Assembly: GCF_003369915.1 (NCBI RefSeq) | Contig: NC_046675.1 | Location: forward strand, 23,250,001 to 23,314,000 | Length of the DNA stretch: 64,000 nucleotides | Source of the DNA: Drosophila miranda | Taxonomy: Eukaryota; Arthropoda; Insecta; Diptera; Drosophilidae | Direction of reading: 5' to 3' | In this document: positions 33,115-48,521 of the stretch, in pieces | Layout of the letters: the number at the start of each line of letters is the position of its first letter | Position numbering within the stretch: position 1 is the stretch's first letter | Notes under the pieces: generated by a model | What the model saw: the letters and a program-made list of their open reading frames with translations, nothing else | The model's database searches: none | Told to the model about the DNA's origin: nothing | Program-made: the position numbers and the translations under genes

Positions 33115-34026
33115 ATGGGTACGAAACGTCGCAATATCGAGGACGAGCTGTCTCGCTTCGAAGCGGAGATCTCCAAGCCCCCAGCGCGGAATCTCTTTGT
33201 GCCCAACCAAGTCCGACCGATCATCGCCGCGAATACGTACAACAATGTGCAGCAGAAACTGCAGCAGCATCCGGGGGCGCGCTTGTCAGTGCCGCCGCCG
33301 CCAATTCCACCACCGCCCTCGTTTATGTCGACCTTTGTGCCGACAGGCAACAATTCATCATCGACATCGCCCGCCAAATCGATGGCCGCCACTCCCGTGG
33401 TGCTGAGCAGCGCTCCAAAATTGTACCAGTGTCGGCAGTCGGTGCATGTTCCCACTGTGGCTGCGGCACCATCATCCATCGACATCAACGCCGTACAATT
33501 CGACGTCACGCAGAAGCTAAAAAAGCTGAAGGCGGAGAAGTCCGGACCCAATCCCATAGCCGAAGAAGCCATCAAAGCAGCGCGGGCCTCGTCCGCCCTG
33601 CAATCTTTCCAGACCACAGAGCGCAAGAAAAAGGATCGTAAGACTGTGCGGATTGCCGGAGGCACTGTCTGGGAGGACTCCTCGTTGGCCGACTGGCCCG
33701 ACGATGATTTCCGCATATTCTGCGGCGATCTGGGCAACGATGTCAACGACGAGGTCCTCACACGTACCTTCAACAAGTTCCCGTCGTTCCAGAGGGCGCG
33801 CGTGATTCGAGACAAGCGGACCGGTAAGAGCAAGGGATTCGGCTTTGTCAGCTTTCGTGAGCCCGCGGACTTCATACGCGCCATGAAGGAAATGGATGGA
33901 CGCTATGTCGGCAGTCGTCCGATCAAGTTGCGCAAGAGCACCTGGAGACAGCGCAGCCTGGACGTGGTCAAGAAGAAGGAGCGCGAAAAACAGGTGCTAC
34001 TGCAGGCCTTTAATTCGATGAATTGA
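33115..34026 (+). CDS. CG2931: RBM42 homologue, single-RRM RNA-binding protein (CG2931)
   Basis: An intronless 303-residue frame with good codon use. The N-terminal half is Pro/Ser-rich and disordered, with a poly-Pro run (PPPPIPPPPS) at about residues 60-70. A single RRM occupies about 197-280, with RNP2 IFCGDL and RNP1 KGFGFVSF, and ends in SRPIKLRKSTWRQR, matching human RBM42 closely. The C-terminus is a Lys/Glu-rich helix. RBM42 binds RNA and has been linked to hnRNP K and splicing or stress granules in mammals; the fly function is inferred. The ATG at 33115 is chosen as the first in frame. An ATTAAA about 110 bases past the stop may be the poly(A) signal. It converges on the phosphatase gene downstream. 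Confidence 0.93.
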   Translation: MGTKRRNIEDELSRFEAEISKPPARNLFVPNQVRPIIAANTYNNVQQKLQQHPGARLSVPPPPIPPPPSFMSTFVPTGNNSSSTSPAKSMAATPVVLSSAPKLYQCRQSVHVPTVAAAPSSIDINAVQFDVTQKLKKLKAEKSGPNPIAEEAIKAARASSALQSFQTTERKKKDRKTVRIAGGTVWEDSSLADWPDDDFRIFCGDLGNDVNDEVLTRTFNKFPSFQRARVIRDKRTGKSKGFGFVSFREPADFIRAMKEMDGRYVGSRPIKLRKSTWRQRSLDVVKKKEREKQVLLQAFNSMN

Positions 34027-34400
34027 GAATGAGGTGTCGCGCAACGCACGGAGTGAATCCTTTAGGCTAGTTTCGGTCACTTTGATGTAGCAAATTTGAA
34101 TCAATTGTTTGGATGTTTTTGCTGCAGAAAATGAGCATTAAAAATTACTTTTAGCAAATGACATGGTTTGTATTTTAATCTAAAAATGACTACACCTACC
34201 CATTAAGAGGTAACTAACCGCCCGCCCATGCAGCACAGCTGCGTGTCGTGTTTTTTCCGGGATTAACAATTATGTGTACAATACGGTTTACAGGAATAAC
34301 AGCTTCAGTGTTGATGGCTTGTTATAATTTAAAGGAGCTTAGACGGGAAAAGCAATAATTGAACTACATAATACGTAAAGCTTTGCAATTTGAAGTAGTT
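34027..34400. other. convergent 3' region of RBM42 homologue and phosphatase
   Basis: This is the space between two tail-to-tail stop codons, 374 bases. It holds the two 3' UTRs and nothing else that I can see. Confidence 0.6.
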
Positions 34401-36179
34401 TTAGTACCATTTGGTCTGTTCCTTACCCCCGAGGAGCGGCCTCCGTAACATATCCCCGCCAGCCCCATTCTCATCTGCCTCCCTCTGCTTATCATATTTA
34501 TTTCCCAATCTCCTGGGCCAACGGATCGACGGCTTGCCTGCCTGGGGCCCAAAAATGGATGGATAATATTGTCTGTAGCTGATATAGCCCGTGAGCAGGC
34601 CAATGATGGCTCCCACAGTCACATCCTGCCAGTGATGGTGATAGTCGCATGTGCGACTAACCGCCACCAGAGTGGCAATGACCAGCGGAATCACAGCAAT
34701 GCACAGGCGCCAGGTGTGGCCGCGTCCTCGGGCATCAAAAGCATGCAGCTTCGCACCCACATAGTACGCAATAAATCCAAAGCTGGCAAAGGCAACTGAA
34801 ACAGTCAGACCAGAAGGAATCAATTAACAGTTCAAGACTAAGGTGAGGAGGGGAGGCCCATAGGCCAACACTTACAGGATGAATGTCCGCTGGGAAAGCT
34901 CTTGCGACCCTCGTTTATTTCGCTCGCAATCCCAGTGCAATTGAAATCCAAAATGGAACTACTATCCGAAGTACTCGACGAGTTCAACACCATTACGCCG
35001 TCGGGAAAACAACGATAAAAAAAGTCTGGCCTGGGTCGACCCACGGTGATTTTCAGCAGACTTGTGGGAAATCCGTTCATGCACAGGGCCAGGGTCCAGG
35101 CCCAGCTGGCGGCTCGAAAGTCTCGCTTGTCCTTGGTAAACACATAGAAGACAACTGTCACAATCAGCGGAGCTACAATCACCCAGAAGAGCAGCTCTCC
35201 GCCCTTGATTATGTCCGGACGCCTGGGATTCTTGTACAGCCATAGCTCTTCGGCGTGTATTTCACGCTTGAAGGCCCACATTGTCTCCAGTTTGCTGCAA
35301 TGATGAATCATATTAATCAGAATCCTAATCAAACCTTCATCAAAACTCACAAAAAGATAGTGACGAGGGCACACCGAAGAACTACATCAACGATATCACT
35401 AAATCTCTCATTGTGGAGCAAACTGGTGTGTTGGACCTGCAGCTGCTGCTTCTCAGGCTGTGCAGAGGAATTTTCGGCGCTAATCTTTAGCTCATTCCGC
35501 CACATTCCGTTGCCGTTTAAAGCGTTGATTCCTTCGCGTCCTGGGTCTTCAGATGAGCTTTCACTGACAGTGCGTCGATTGGACATCAAGTCCTGACCTT
35601 CCTTTCCGGATTTCATTATGGTCTGCTGGGAATTGTCAATGTTCTGGCTTTTAATGTTCGCTTCACTTGTTTCCTGAATAATTAAAGCGATAAGGAAAGA
35701 GCTGAATCATATGAAGTTGCTTTTATGCATGGGTTTCTCTGACTGCCTGATAGCCAGACAAACATTTAATAGACGTTCTTATCGTAAACTACACAAAAAC
35801 TTCTTAAGCGACAGTTGTACTTCTCCCCTGAAGGTAGGCAGTAATCCAAAAGAGTATTCCCCTGGCGACCTTGCCCAAAATGAAAATCATACTGTCGTCA
35901 CTTAAGTGTGAATATTTCCGATGGTTGCGATAAGATACACACTTGTCCGGCAATAGCCGCGCTTTTCACCAATATTTGTCATCCACCAAGCTTACGCTTT
36001 CGCTTACGTATGCGTACAAGTATCGAGATAATTGTCCACATGTAAACACTTAAACAAAGGTAGTAGCCTCATAAATAGTTTTGCTGGCTAGCTGGCTGGC
36101 GCACCTCATCCATAATCCGTCCGACATCGACGCTGCCTTTGATTGACTTTTCGCGTTTGCGGCTTCTTAAGTCTTCCAT
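34401..36179 (-). CDS. CG12746: PAP2-family lipid phosphate phosphatase (PLPP4/5 type, CG12746)
   Basis: There are four exons on the minus strand: 36179-36105, 35673-35351, 35294-34876 and 34795-34401, in phase, giving 403 residues. All three phosphatase motifs are intact: C1 KITVGRPRP, C2 PSGH in FPSGHSSF, and C3 SRTCDYHHHWQD, with the catalytic His pair. Several hydrophobic segments flank them, as in six-helix PAP2 membrane enzymes that remove phosphate from phosphatidate, lysophosphatidate or diacylglycerol pyrophosphate. The fly protein has a long polar N-terminus (about 110 residues) before the first helix. An inner Met at 35616 could start a shorter form, but the exon opens in frame upstream of it and joins the exon with ATG 36179. 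The gene is head-to-head with the Vma22 homologue, 765 bases apart. Confidence 0.92.
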
Positions 36180-36943
36180 AATCGGCAGCTCTCTGATTTA
36201 ACTTTGGAACTGTTTGCACGGTCAAAATAGTTTTGTAACCGTTTGGCATCCACTTGTTGCTGCTGGCACGAACTTTGGGGTTTAAGGGGATTCTTCTAAC
36301 TGGCGGCTGAACGCTAATTACCAGCGTTTTTATAAACTTTCTCTAATCTGGCAACAGCATCGTAAAATAAACAATATCCCTCTCTCGGTCGCTCTTCTGG
36401 ACGGCATTTCGACCCGCGTAATATACAACCGGGTGTATGTTAATAAGAGGTAAGGAAGTGCAAGCATAGGTTGTTTGTCACGCCTCCTCTTTCTTGAATA
36501 TTAAAGCGTTTTTTAAAGGATTTTCATTACCATTCATTTTATTATTTTTGCATGGCAAATAACATAGTGGATGCCTTGCCGCCTCTTTGATATACCCTGA
36601 CAACAGCAGTTAACGGGGGGCGACAGCTGTTTGCTTTTCCGGTTACATTATTTGGACGAGCACTTGAGCGCAACTGCTGCCACTATAGTGGACTTTAGTA
36701 ATTTTACCTGTTAATTGATCATGTTCGCTGCAAAACACACAATTACAGTTGTAAACGTGCCACGCGAAAAACTGCACTCTTTGCCGAGTTTTTTGAGAGA
36801 AATTTTAAATCGATTGGTCACTTGTTTTGGTATCGTTTTTATCGATTGGGGCTGCCAACCTGGGCCAACTTGATCATATGACTGGAATTGTTTTCTCGTT
36901 CCAGTAAACATTACACACCAGATATTCCTGTAAAACAATTGAT
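36180..36943. promoter_or_regulatory. bidirectional promoter region with DRE and E-box sites
   Basis: The 765 bases between two divergent start codons hold two WATCGATW (DRE/DREF) matches, at about 36808 and 36841, and a GACAGCTGTT E-box near 36622. All are typical of fly housekeeping promoters. No repeat copy is found here, unlike at most other promoters in the window. Confidence 0.55.
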
Positions 36944-37501
36944 ATGGTGGCTGAAAAAGTAGAAAAAGAGGCTGCTGGCCAGCTGCTGGATGCCATGTAC
37001 CTGGACATGTTCCATTTAATCGAAGAGCACACACAGTGTAAAGTGAATTTGGAGAGAGCCAACGCCAGCGGAGCCATACTTCTGGCCAGGACGAGATTTC
37101 AGGCTGGAGGAAGTAATTCCGTTTCCAAGGCGCAGATCCCAACGGAGAACAGTGCCGAATTCAATGCCCTTTGCAGGGTCATAAAGGCCAAAGACGAGAA
37201 TGAGATCAACATCGAGCGGCATGCGGTGGATAAGGCCAATGGTTACGTGGAGCCCCTGCATTGGTTCTCGTAAGTAGAATGATTGATTATGGGCAATGAT
37301 GTAATCGGTGGCACCTTCCATGTACACATGATTACATTATGTTTCTCTTACAGGGTTCTGCCGCCCATGAGTTTACGCCATGCAGTGACCAAGTTCAGGG
37401 ATTGCATCGAGCTCGTTGCGGAGAGCACTAATCTCCAGAGGCAGCTGACAGATGTTTTGTGCTGGATATCCAAACTACGGCAGAGTGTACTGCAGCAATA
37501 G
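36944..37501 (+). CDS. Vma22/CCDC115 homologue, V-ATPase assembly factor
   Basis: Two exons, 36944-37269 and 37354-37501 (84-nt intron, phase 2), code 157 residues. The C-terminal part reads EPLHWFSVLPPMSLRHAV then FRDCIELVAEST, matching the signature of human CCDC115 (DPLNWFGILVPHSLRQA...FRDGLQLAADI). The N-terminal 60 residues are helical and carry the usual leucine-rich start. In yeast and mammals the protein sits in the ER and helps assemble the V0 sector of the proton pump; the role here follows from homology. From memory the melanogaster gene may be CG14671. An AATAAA at 37540-37545 lies just after the stop. Confidence 0.85.
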
Positions 37502-37539
37502 ATGCACCCCTTGAGCATGCAATCAATTGTATTATTAAG

Positions 37540-37545
37540 AATAAA
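37540..37545 (+). terminator. poly(A) signal of the Vma22 homologue
   Basis: An AATAAA hexamer lies 39 bases after the stop codon, so the 3' UTR is short. Confidence 0.6.
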
Positions 37546-37599
37546 GTTATTTACAAGAACACCCCTTTCCAAAACGTACAAGAATTTGCTTTGTTCTAA

Positions 37600-37690
37600 T
37601 AACAGCACTCTGGCAGCGCTGCAATCAGCTGTTCTGATGCCACAGAGTGTCAGCACTAATAGCACTTTTTCGCTTTCGTGTTCTTTTCGC
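37600..37690. promoter_or_regulatory. promoter-like motif cluster without an adjacent gene
   Basis: Within 70 bases there are a perfect E-box core motif ATCAGCTGTT (about 37624), a Motif 7 match TGTCAGCACTAAT (about 37647) and a CTGGCAGCGCTGC block. Such clusters mark fly housekeeping promoters. The next plus-strand gene (PI4KII-alpha) begins over 2 kb away beyond repeat R4. Confidence 0.4.
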
Positions 37691-39403
37691 CATTCGATAG
37701 TATCGGTTTACCCGGTTGTCAACAATGAGTCTCATTCCATACACAAATGTTGCGCATTCCATACACAAAAGTTGCTGCAACATTTACTTGAAAACCGTTT
37801 TTTGGTTAAAATAAAATACATAAAGGTAATTAAAAGAAGCAATCTTGTAGAAAATGCATTTATCTATGGGATAAAGCTAAGGGCAAATCTATATAGCTTG
37901 AAATATAGGCAATACCCGATTCGCCGCAGTTTCGCTTTTGCAACAATGAGTCCCATTCCATACACAAATGTTGCTAATTCCATGCACACTCATACCCTGG
38001 GGGAAATGGATGATATAGAATTGCGGAAATATATATCATCCTATGCTCTAATTAATGCAGAAACTAGATAGTCTCTGTTTTAAACGATATTTTGCAGCTC
38101 ATCGTCTGTCTACAGAGACCAAGAACTGGTACTGGGATCAGGACTTATATACAAACACCTAATAAAATGCATGAATAGACCAAAAAATGCAATCTAAGAA
38201 AAGGCCTTTATTAATTACATTTGAAAGCAGCTTTGAAAACAGTATCTTAATATAATATTAACGAAATAGGGTATACAAATGCCTATACCCTGGTTGACAA
38301 CAAATGAGTATGCAAATACCAGCAACATTGACCTGACAACACTGCGGCTATTGAACATTTCTGTTGAAACCGTTTTTTTGTCAAAAAAAAAAAATGCAAG
38401 TACTTAAAAGTAGTTAATCCTGATTAAAATTGATTCATAAATCATATAAAATTATCTGGGCAAAACTGAGAGATCTATATAGCTGGGAATATTCGACCGG
38501 AAGAAAGAATAACCAAGAAATAGTCGTCATAACCGGTTCACAACAATGAGTCCCATTCCATGCACACATACCCTGGGGGAAATGGATGTTATAGAATTGT
38601 GAATATGTTTGTCATCCCAGGCAAAAACAATTTATTTTCAATATATTTTAATATTATTGAATATTATTTTCATTATTTCAACGATATTTTAAAGCTTATT
38701 GTCTTCTTGTAGGGACCAAGAATAGGTATCAGGATCGAGATATATATACAAAACACTCATCATATACATGAATATGTCTAAAAAATGTAATTTTGAGAAA
38801 AGGTCTGTTAACTTCATATCAATATTTATACTTTCATATAAAATTGACAAAATAGGGTATACAAAGGCCTATACTACGGCTTACACGCAATATAGTGACT
38901 GTTTTTTTGTTGAACTTTTTCGTTTAAACCTTTTTTTACAATAAATACAATAAAAGCGAGGACTAAAAGCAATCCAATCTTGTAGAATATGTATTCATCA
39001 ATGGGATAAAACTATGTGGGCATTACTGAAAGATTTAGTTTGTCAGCATTATTCAATGGAATATCAAAATTGGGCAATATGAACGAATTTCCTTTTTCGT
39101 TTGTTTTGATTGACCTATTTCGCTACTTGTTTTTTGTTTGACCTATTTCGCTAAAACCTTTTTTTCGACAAAATCCAATAGAAGCAAGCATTTAAAAAAA
39201 GCCAGTTAAATAAAAAATTAATTCATAAATCGTATAAAAATATGTGGGCATGGCTAAATGTTCTATATAGGTGGTAATATTCCACGGAAGATAAAAAACG
39301 AGGAATATGTAAAATAGAACTGGAACTCGTTAGTATATTTACGGTATATTTTTTAAATGAGACGGTGTATTTTGATATATTTCTGAGGGTCAGGTCAGAC
39401 CGT
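37690..39403 (-). repeat. dispersed repeat copy R4, inverted, promoter end facing PI4KII-alpha
   Basis: The longest copy (1.7 kb) is a reverse-orientation match to R1 and R2. The CTGAGGGTC/GTATATTT end lies at 39330-39403, and marker copies (ATAAAANTATNTGGGC) lie at about 38447, 39005 and 39232. The distal AACAATGAGTCTCATTCC part appears at about 37722, with related copies near 37943 and 38543. It contains several tandem, diverged internal units. No coding capacity is seen. Confidence 0.75.
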
Positions 39404-39584
39404 ACATCTATCAAAAAACGTAAGTGTCTTTATTATTGTTTTATTAAACGCTTTAGCTGTTTTCGTTTGCATGGTGAGTAAGTTTTTCCGAAAAACTGAC
39501 AGTGCCAAATCGAAATTATTGTTTGATACGAAATGATAAAAATTATTAAAGTTTGGCAAAAAAGCAGCTGAAATGAACTGAAAA

Positions 39585-39592
39585 TCGATATT
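39585..39592. promoter_or_regulatory. DRE site in the PI4KII-alpha promoter
   Basis: AATCGATA matches the DREF site (WATCGATW) about 300 bases before the first start codon, between repeat R4 and the 5' UTR. Confidence 0.45.
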
Positions 39593-39884
39593 TGCCACAA
39601 AAAACAACTACAAATATTGCGACAACAATTAAAAAATAATGAAATAATCGACTTTCAGCTTGAATAATAGAAGCATATTGTTCGAGAACATGCATACGGA
39701 GCGGTGGAGATAACAAAGCGTACGCCCGAAAAGAGACAGACAGAACCGAGCAGAAGCAGAAGCAGCAGCAACAACAGCGCGGGCCCTTTGTTGTTGTGTC
39801 TGCCACGAAAATTCGAATTCCCTTCGGCAGCCAGCCACCCCCCCACAAACGTGCCTCTAAGCCCGCCCCCCGCCCACTTCAGCC

Positions 39885-44486
<4,602 letters not shown>

Positions 44487-45396
44487 ATGGCCATTGGATT
44501 GATGCCCAGCCTAAACCCCACCCACCAAAAAACCAAATCAGGGGCCGATTCTGTTGCCTCGTCATTGTGTCTATACGCTTCGTTGTTGTCTAGTTTATCG
44601 TCAAAAGTGTTTAATTTAGTCATTCGAGAGGAACCCGGAAAATGTACTTTTATTCAAATTGTCACACGCAAAAGTTAATTTACATCTCATAATATTCCTT
44701 GTTATCCTTGCACCACGATTATAGCATCCTTATGTTTCCCCGTTTGTTTTGATTCCTTCAAGTGTTTGTATAGTCAAATCAGGTGTGGTGTGTGCATTAA
44801 AAAAAAAAAAAACGAGAATTCTATCATAATTCTGAACGAAGGCCATTCCAAAAAAAAAAAAAAAAAACTTAAACGATGTATGCGATTTTTCGTATAATTT
44901 ATCCCACACTTGCATCGAACATATCAGTGAAAAAGTAATCAAAACTCATTCGTATTCTTTCACATTGAATAATTTTAGCCTACCCAAATGGCCTATGTTG
45001 ATTGTTATTCACATTTATACTTATACTTATACTTATATACTACATTTAGTTGTTTCTTTATATAAACTATAATTTAATTTATTATAGAATGTACATGGAG
45101 TAGTGAGGTAGCAGCTTGCACACAGAAGAACTATTTGAATATTAAGGTGGATTTAGTGGAATGTATACATATATAATAACAAGTTGGAAATATATAAAAG
45201 AAAGTGTAAGCTCCATATACTTTGTACTCTATAAGGGTCCCTGAATCAACAGAACTATCCTGAGAATGGTACACTTTTAACAGGCAAACTATTTACTTAT
45301 TCACAAACAAAATATAAAAATGATTAAAGATGGGGCGAGATATTTCTATGAATCCGCCAGCCAGTCATGGGAAGCATCAGGTGTAAGTTTGTTGAT
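44487..45396. other. convergent 3' UTRs of PI4KII-alpha and Snm1
   Basis: About 910 bases separate two tail-to-tail stop codons. They hold A-runs at 44799-44812 and 44851-44866 and simple TATACT repeats near 45010-45040, with no coding potential. Confidence 0.55.
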
Positions 45397-47789
45397 TTAG
45401 GCTTCTTTATCTGTACTGGGCTTAGACTTGACCGGACTTTCGCTCTTGTGCAGCGGCACATCGCTGCCATCATCATGAGATTTTTTATTCTCATTTCCTT
45501 CGATGATAGTGCTGTTTTCCGAAGTGCTAGATGAAATGGTCACATGATCTTGGACAGTAGTTTCCCAATCAGTTTTGTTTTCGTCCACTGGACTCAATGC
45601 CATTTCAGTGATTGATGGCGGCTTTTTACGATTTGGTGTGGCCAGAAACGTCGATATTGATGGTTGATATCCTCTGGTCATCATAGAGAGATGTCCCTTG
45701 AACTGATACCATTTCGCTGGCACCTTTCCAGTTACGAATAGATTCCTGCCCACCGGAACAGTGCTGATAATCCGCCTGGGCTTAATGAAACGCACAAAAC
45801 GCTCGAGCTCCTTGTAGCTGGAATGCTCCGAGTACTCGATGCCAATTATGCTGATGCGCTTCCCATAGGAGGGCTTGCTGTTCTTCTCCCAGCCACTAGG
45901 ACGAATGGCCAGTAGCATGTCGTATTGATCTTCAAATTTCTTAAAATACTCTGCCAAAACCTGGAAATGCGAAACGTAAAGTTAGCGAATGTTTATCTAA
46001 GGGTATTCTGTCTTACCAAATAGTTAACTCTTCCCATGCCTATAACATGCAAATTGGCTTGGTATGGATCGTCATTCAGTCGCGATTGGAGGTCAGGCCA
46101 CTCCAGACAATCGATGGCAATGCGACGATGTGCCTCTGTCCAGACAGTCAACGAGAATTTTTCGGCCAAAGCCAGCCAAATCTTTTCTTTTCCTATAACA
46201 TAGGAGCCACACACATAGAGTATGCGTTTTCCTGGATTCCTTTCATGGAATTTCTCCACCATATACACCGCTCTATCGACACTTTCGGTCTGGTGGCAAA
46301 AATCATAGTTCGCACAGAGATATGTGGTGTCCAAATAGAGCAGATCTATATCGATGTTGTTCCAAAATATCGGTAGCGATTCCATTTCTAAGCTGGCACG
46401 AAAATCACCCGTGTGGAGAATGCATTCACCTGAAGACAGCTTGAAGAAGAACATAAGGGCTCCCGGACAATGATTTGCCTCTATGCCGGTGATCTGGATG
46501 TTGTCCACTAGAATTGTCTGATCCACATCAATCTCATGGATGTACATCTCATCTATTTTTATGAATGCTCGCATCAGGCGAGCCGTTAGGGGACTCATGA
46601 ACAGTGGAAATGCAAACTTCATCGTCAGACCAATATAATGATCCGCATGAAAGTGGGTTAGGAAATAATGAGTCACGCCTGGTATGACTCCAAACTGAAA
46701 GCCATCGACACAAAAGTGTGTGCCCTCAACAACTTTATAGGGCGGACATGGTTTGGGCGTCCTCTGCTTACGTCCATTGGACACAATTTTCTCGGACGAA
46801 GTGTCTGGGTTTCCAGGTTCATTCGGAACTGGCAGTGGAGCAAGGAAACCTTTTTTATTGGGAATTGGCGGTGACGTACCTCCTGCCAGGACACCCCTTC
46901 TGTTGGCCCTTTTATTGCGATTGGAAACAAAGGTTGAAACTGGCGAAACATTCCCTTGTACTGAAGACGCAACCTTTTTCTTGGGCGAAGCATTTGTACT
47001 GGGACTTTCGTGGGGAGCCACTGTGGTGGAGGGTGAGGACTGACTGAGCACATTTTCCTTAATGGAAACATCTCCAAGGAGGAGTTCACTGTGAATCGAA
47101 TCCATTGGCGAGGACGGACATGCTTCGTTTACTATCCGTGGGCTGAGCTGATTTCCTTTAATATTCCCAGTCTTGGGACTTTTGCATTCTGGTGGTGGTT
47201 CTAATTTGATGCTTATCAAATCGTCCGAGTCCTCAGACTCCGATTCCGAGCAGAGATCAATGACATTCGCGTCGGTCATACTTGTGTTCTCCTTGCCCCT
47301 TGCTTTGCGTGGCGGCTGGACACGCTTGGTGACAGGTTCCATGTCTGAGCCGTCTGTGGTCGTTTTTGATGTGGTGCCCGCCTCGTCGAACAAGCGCTTG
47401 CGTCCTTTGTTCGACTTTGGAGCTGGCTTCTGTTTGGCTGTCTTGGGAACCTTCTCTTTCCGAGATGTATGTGGTTTGTTCTCCACCTTGAGGCTTTTCG
47501 CGCTGCTTTTGAAGAAGGAATCGATGCGCAACTGCCCAGGAAGTGGCGTTTTCTTAGACGAACGTTTAATAGTAGTATTTGCTATAATCGAAGCCGCTTC
47601 TTGAACAACTTTCGGTTTGTTTTTCCTCGTGGTTGTAGCACCAGTTGATTTTCCCGGGTTTTTCTTCTCAGGGGTTTTCTCTCCGAGGTCGATTGATTGA
47701 CTGACTGATTTCCCTAAGGCTTCATTTATTTTTGTTGTGGCTTGTAGCTCAACAAGGGATTTAAGCCGAATTTTCCCGACGTTTGACAT
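45397..47789 (-). CDS. Snm1: Snm1, metallo-beta-lactamase/beta-CASP nuclease for crosslink repair (DCLRE1A-like)
   Basis: Snm1/SNM1A is a 5'-exonuclease that trims DNA around interstrand crosslinks. Two exons, 47789-46017 and 45960-45397, joined in phase 0 across a 56-nt intron, give 778 residues. Residues 1-340 are Lys/Ser-rich and look disordered. QLRIDSFF at 86-93 fits a PCNA-binding PIP box, and acidic stretches lie near 180-192. The nuclease has HFHADH (motif 2, H379-H384), NHCPGA (motif 3), HTGDFR with Asp462 (motif 4) and, in exon 2, the beta-CASP region with EYSEHSSYKEL. The last 120 residues past the nuclease are Ser-rich and poorly conserved. It is head-to-head with Pcmt (733 bases), and repeat R5 starts about 30 bases from its ATG. 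Confidence 0.94.
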
Positions 47790-47817
47790 TTCAACAAACT
47801 GTAAACAACAAAATATA

Positions 47818-47935
47818 CAATCAGTGTGCTGCGGATTTATCGCTAAAATTTACCGTCAGACCCTCAGAAATATACCAAAACATACCGTAAATATACTGAC
47901 GAATTCAAGTTCTATTAGTATATGTAATGTGGCAG
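47818..47935 (+). repeat. dispersed repeat copy R5, solo promoter end upstream of Snm1
   Basis: Only the Motif 1/Motif 6 end is present: CAGTGTGCTGC (two mismatches to Motif 1) at 47822, then CCGTCAGACCCTCAGAAATATACC, GTAAATATACTG and ACGAATTCAAGTT. The long distal tract is missing. It lies 33 bases before the Snm1 start codon. Confidence 0.75.
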
Positions 47936-48521
47936 TATATTTAAACCCAACACATGAAAAACTAACTTTATATGGATATATTATAAGTGGTGTATATCAA
48001 ATACATATTAAAACTAACTTATCAATACCAATTTCAAAACTAGACCAACATAGCAAGTACCCTGTTGAATAGCAGGAAACGGCCGCGGCAATGTCCGGAC
48101 AATGTCTCCAATAATTGCGGCATATTCACCTTAGCGGCTGTCCGAATGTCTCCAGCTTTCGGCTATTAAAGTGCCAAGTGAGCTTGAGAGCTATAAATTA
48201 ACCAAATTATAAAAATGGTTGATCTAATAATAAAATAGCTTAGTGTTTTTTAAAGATTATATGTATATTTACACATTTTCACTCAGCCAACAAATTTTCA
48301 TGCTATTTCTCTCCTCGCAGCAAATTTATCAAAGCCTAATGTCATACAGCTAATAGCAAAACCTAATGTCATATGGCCATTAAATTGAATAGGATTGAGA
48401 CAAGCTGACAGCTGATGCTTCTGTATTTGTGATTTCGAACAAAAACAAAGGCAAGCTGCGGGGATTAAAGTTATTTGTGGTTGAAATTATTAAACTGGGA
48501 CTGTTTGTCCGAGCTATCAGC

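Noticed and set aside
33093-33641. 182-codon frame overlapping the RBM42 homologue
   Set aside because: It is a shifted frame of a coding exon with a proven RRM in the other frame.
44796-44870. A-runs as tails of retrogene insertions
   Set aside because: They lie in 3' UTR DNA with no coding sequence upstream that duplicates another gene and no flanking target repeat.
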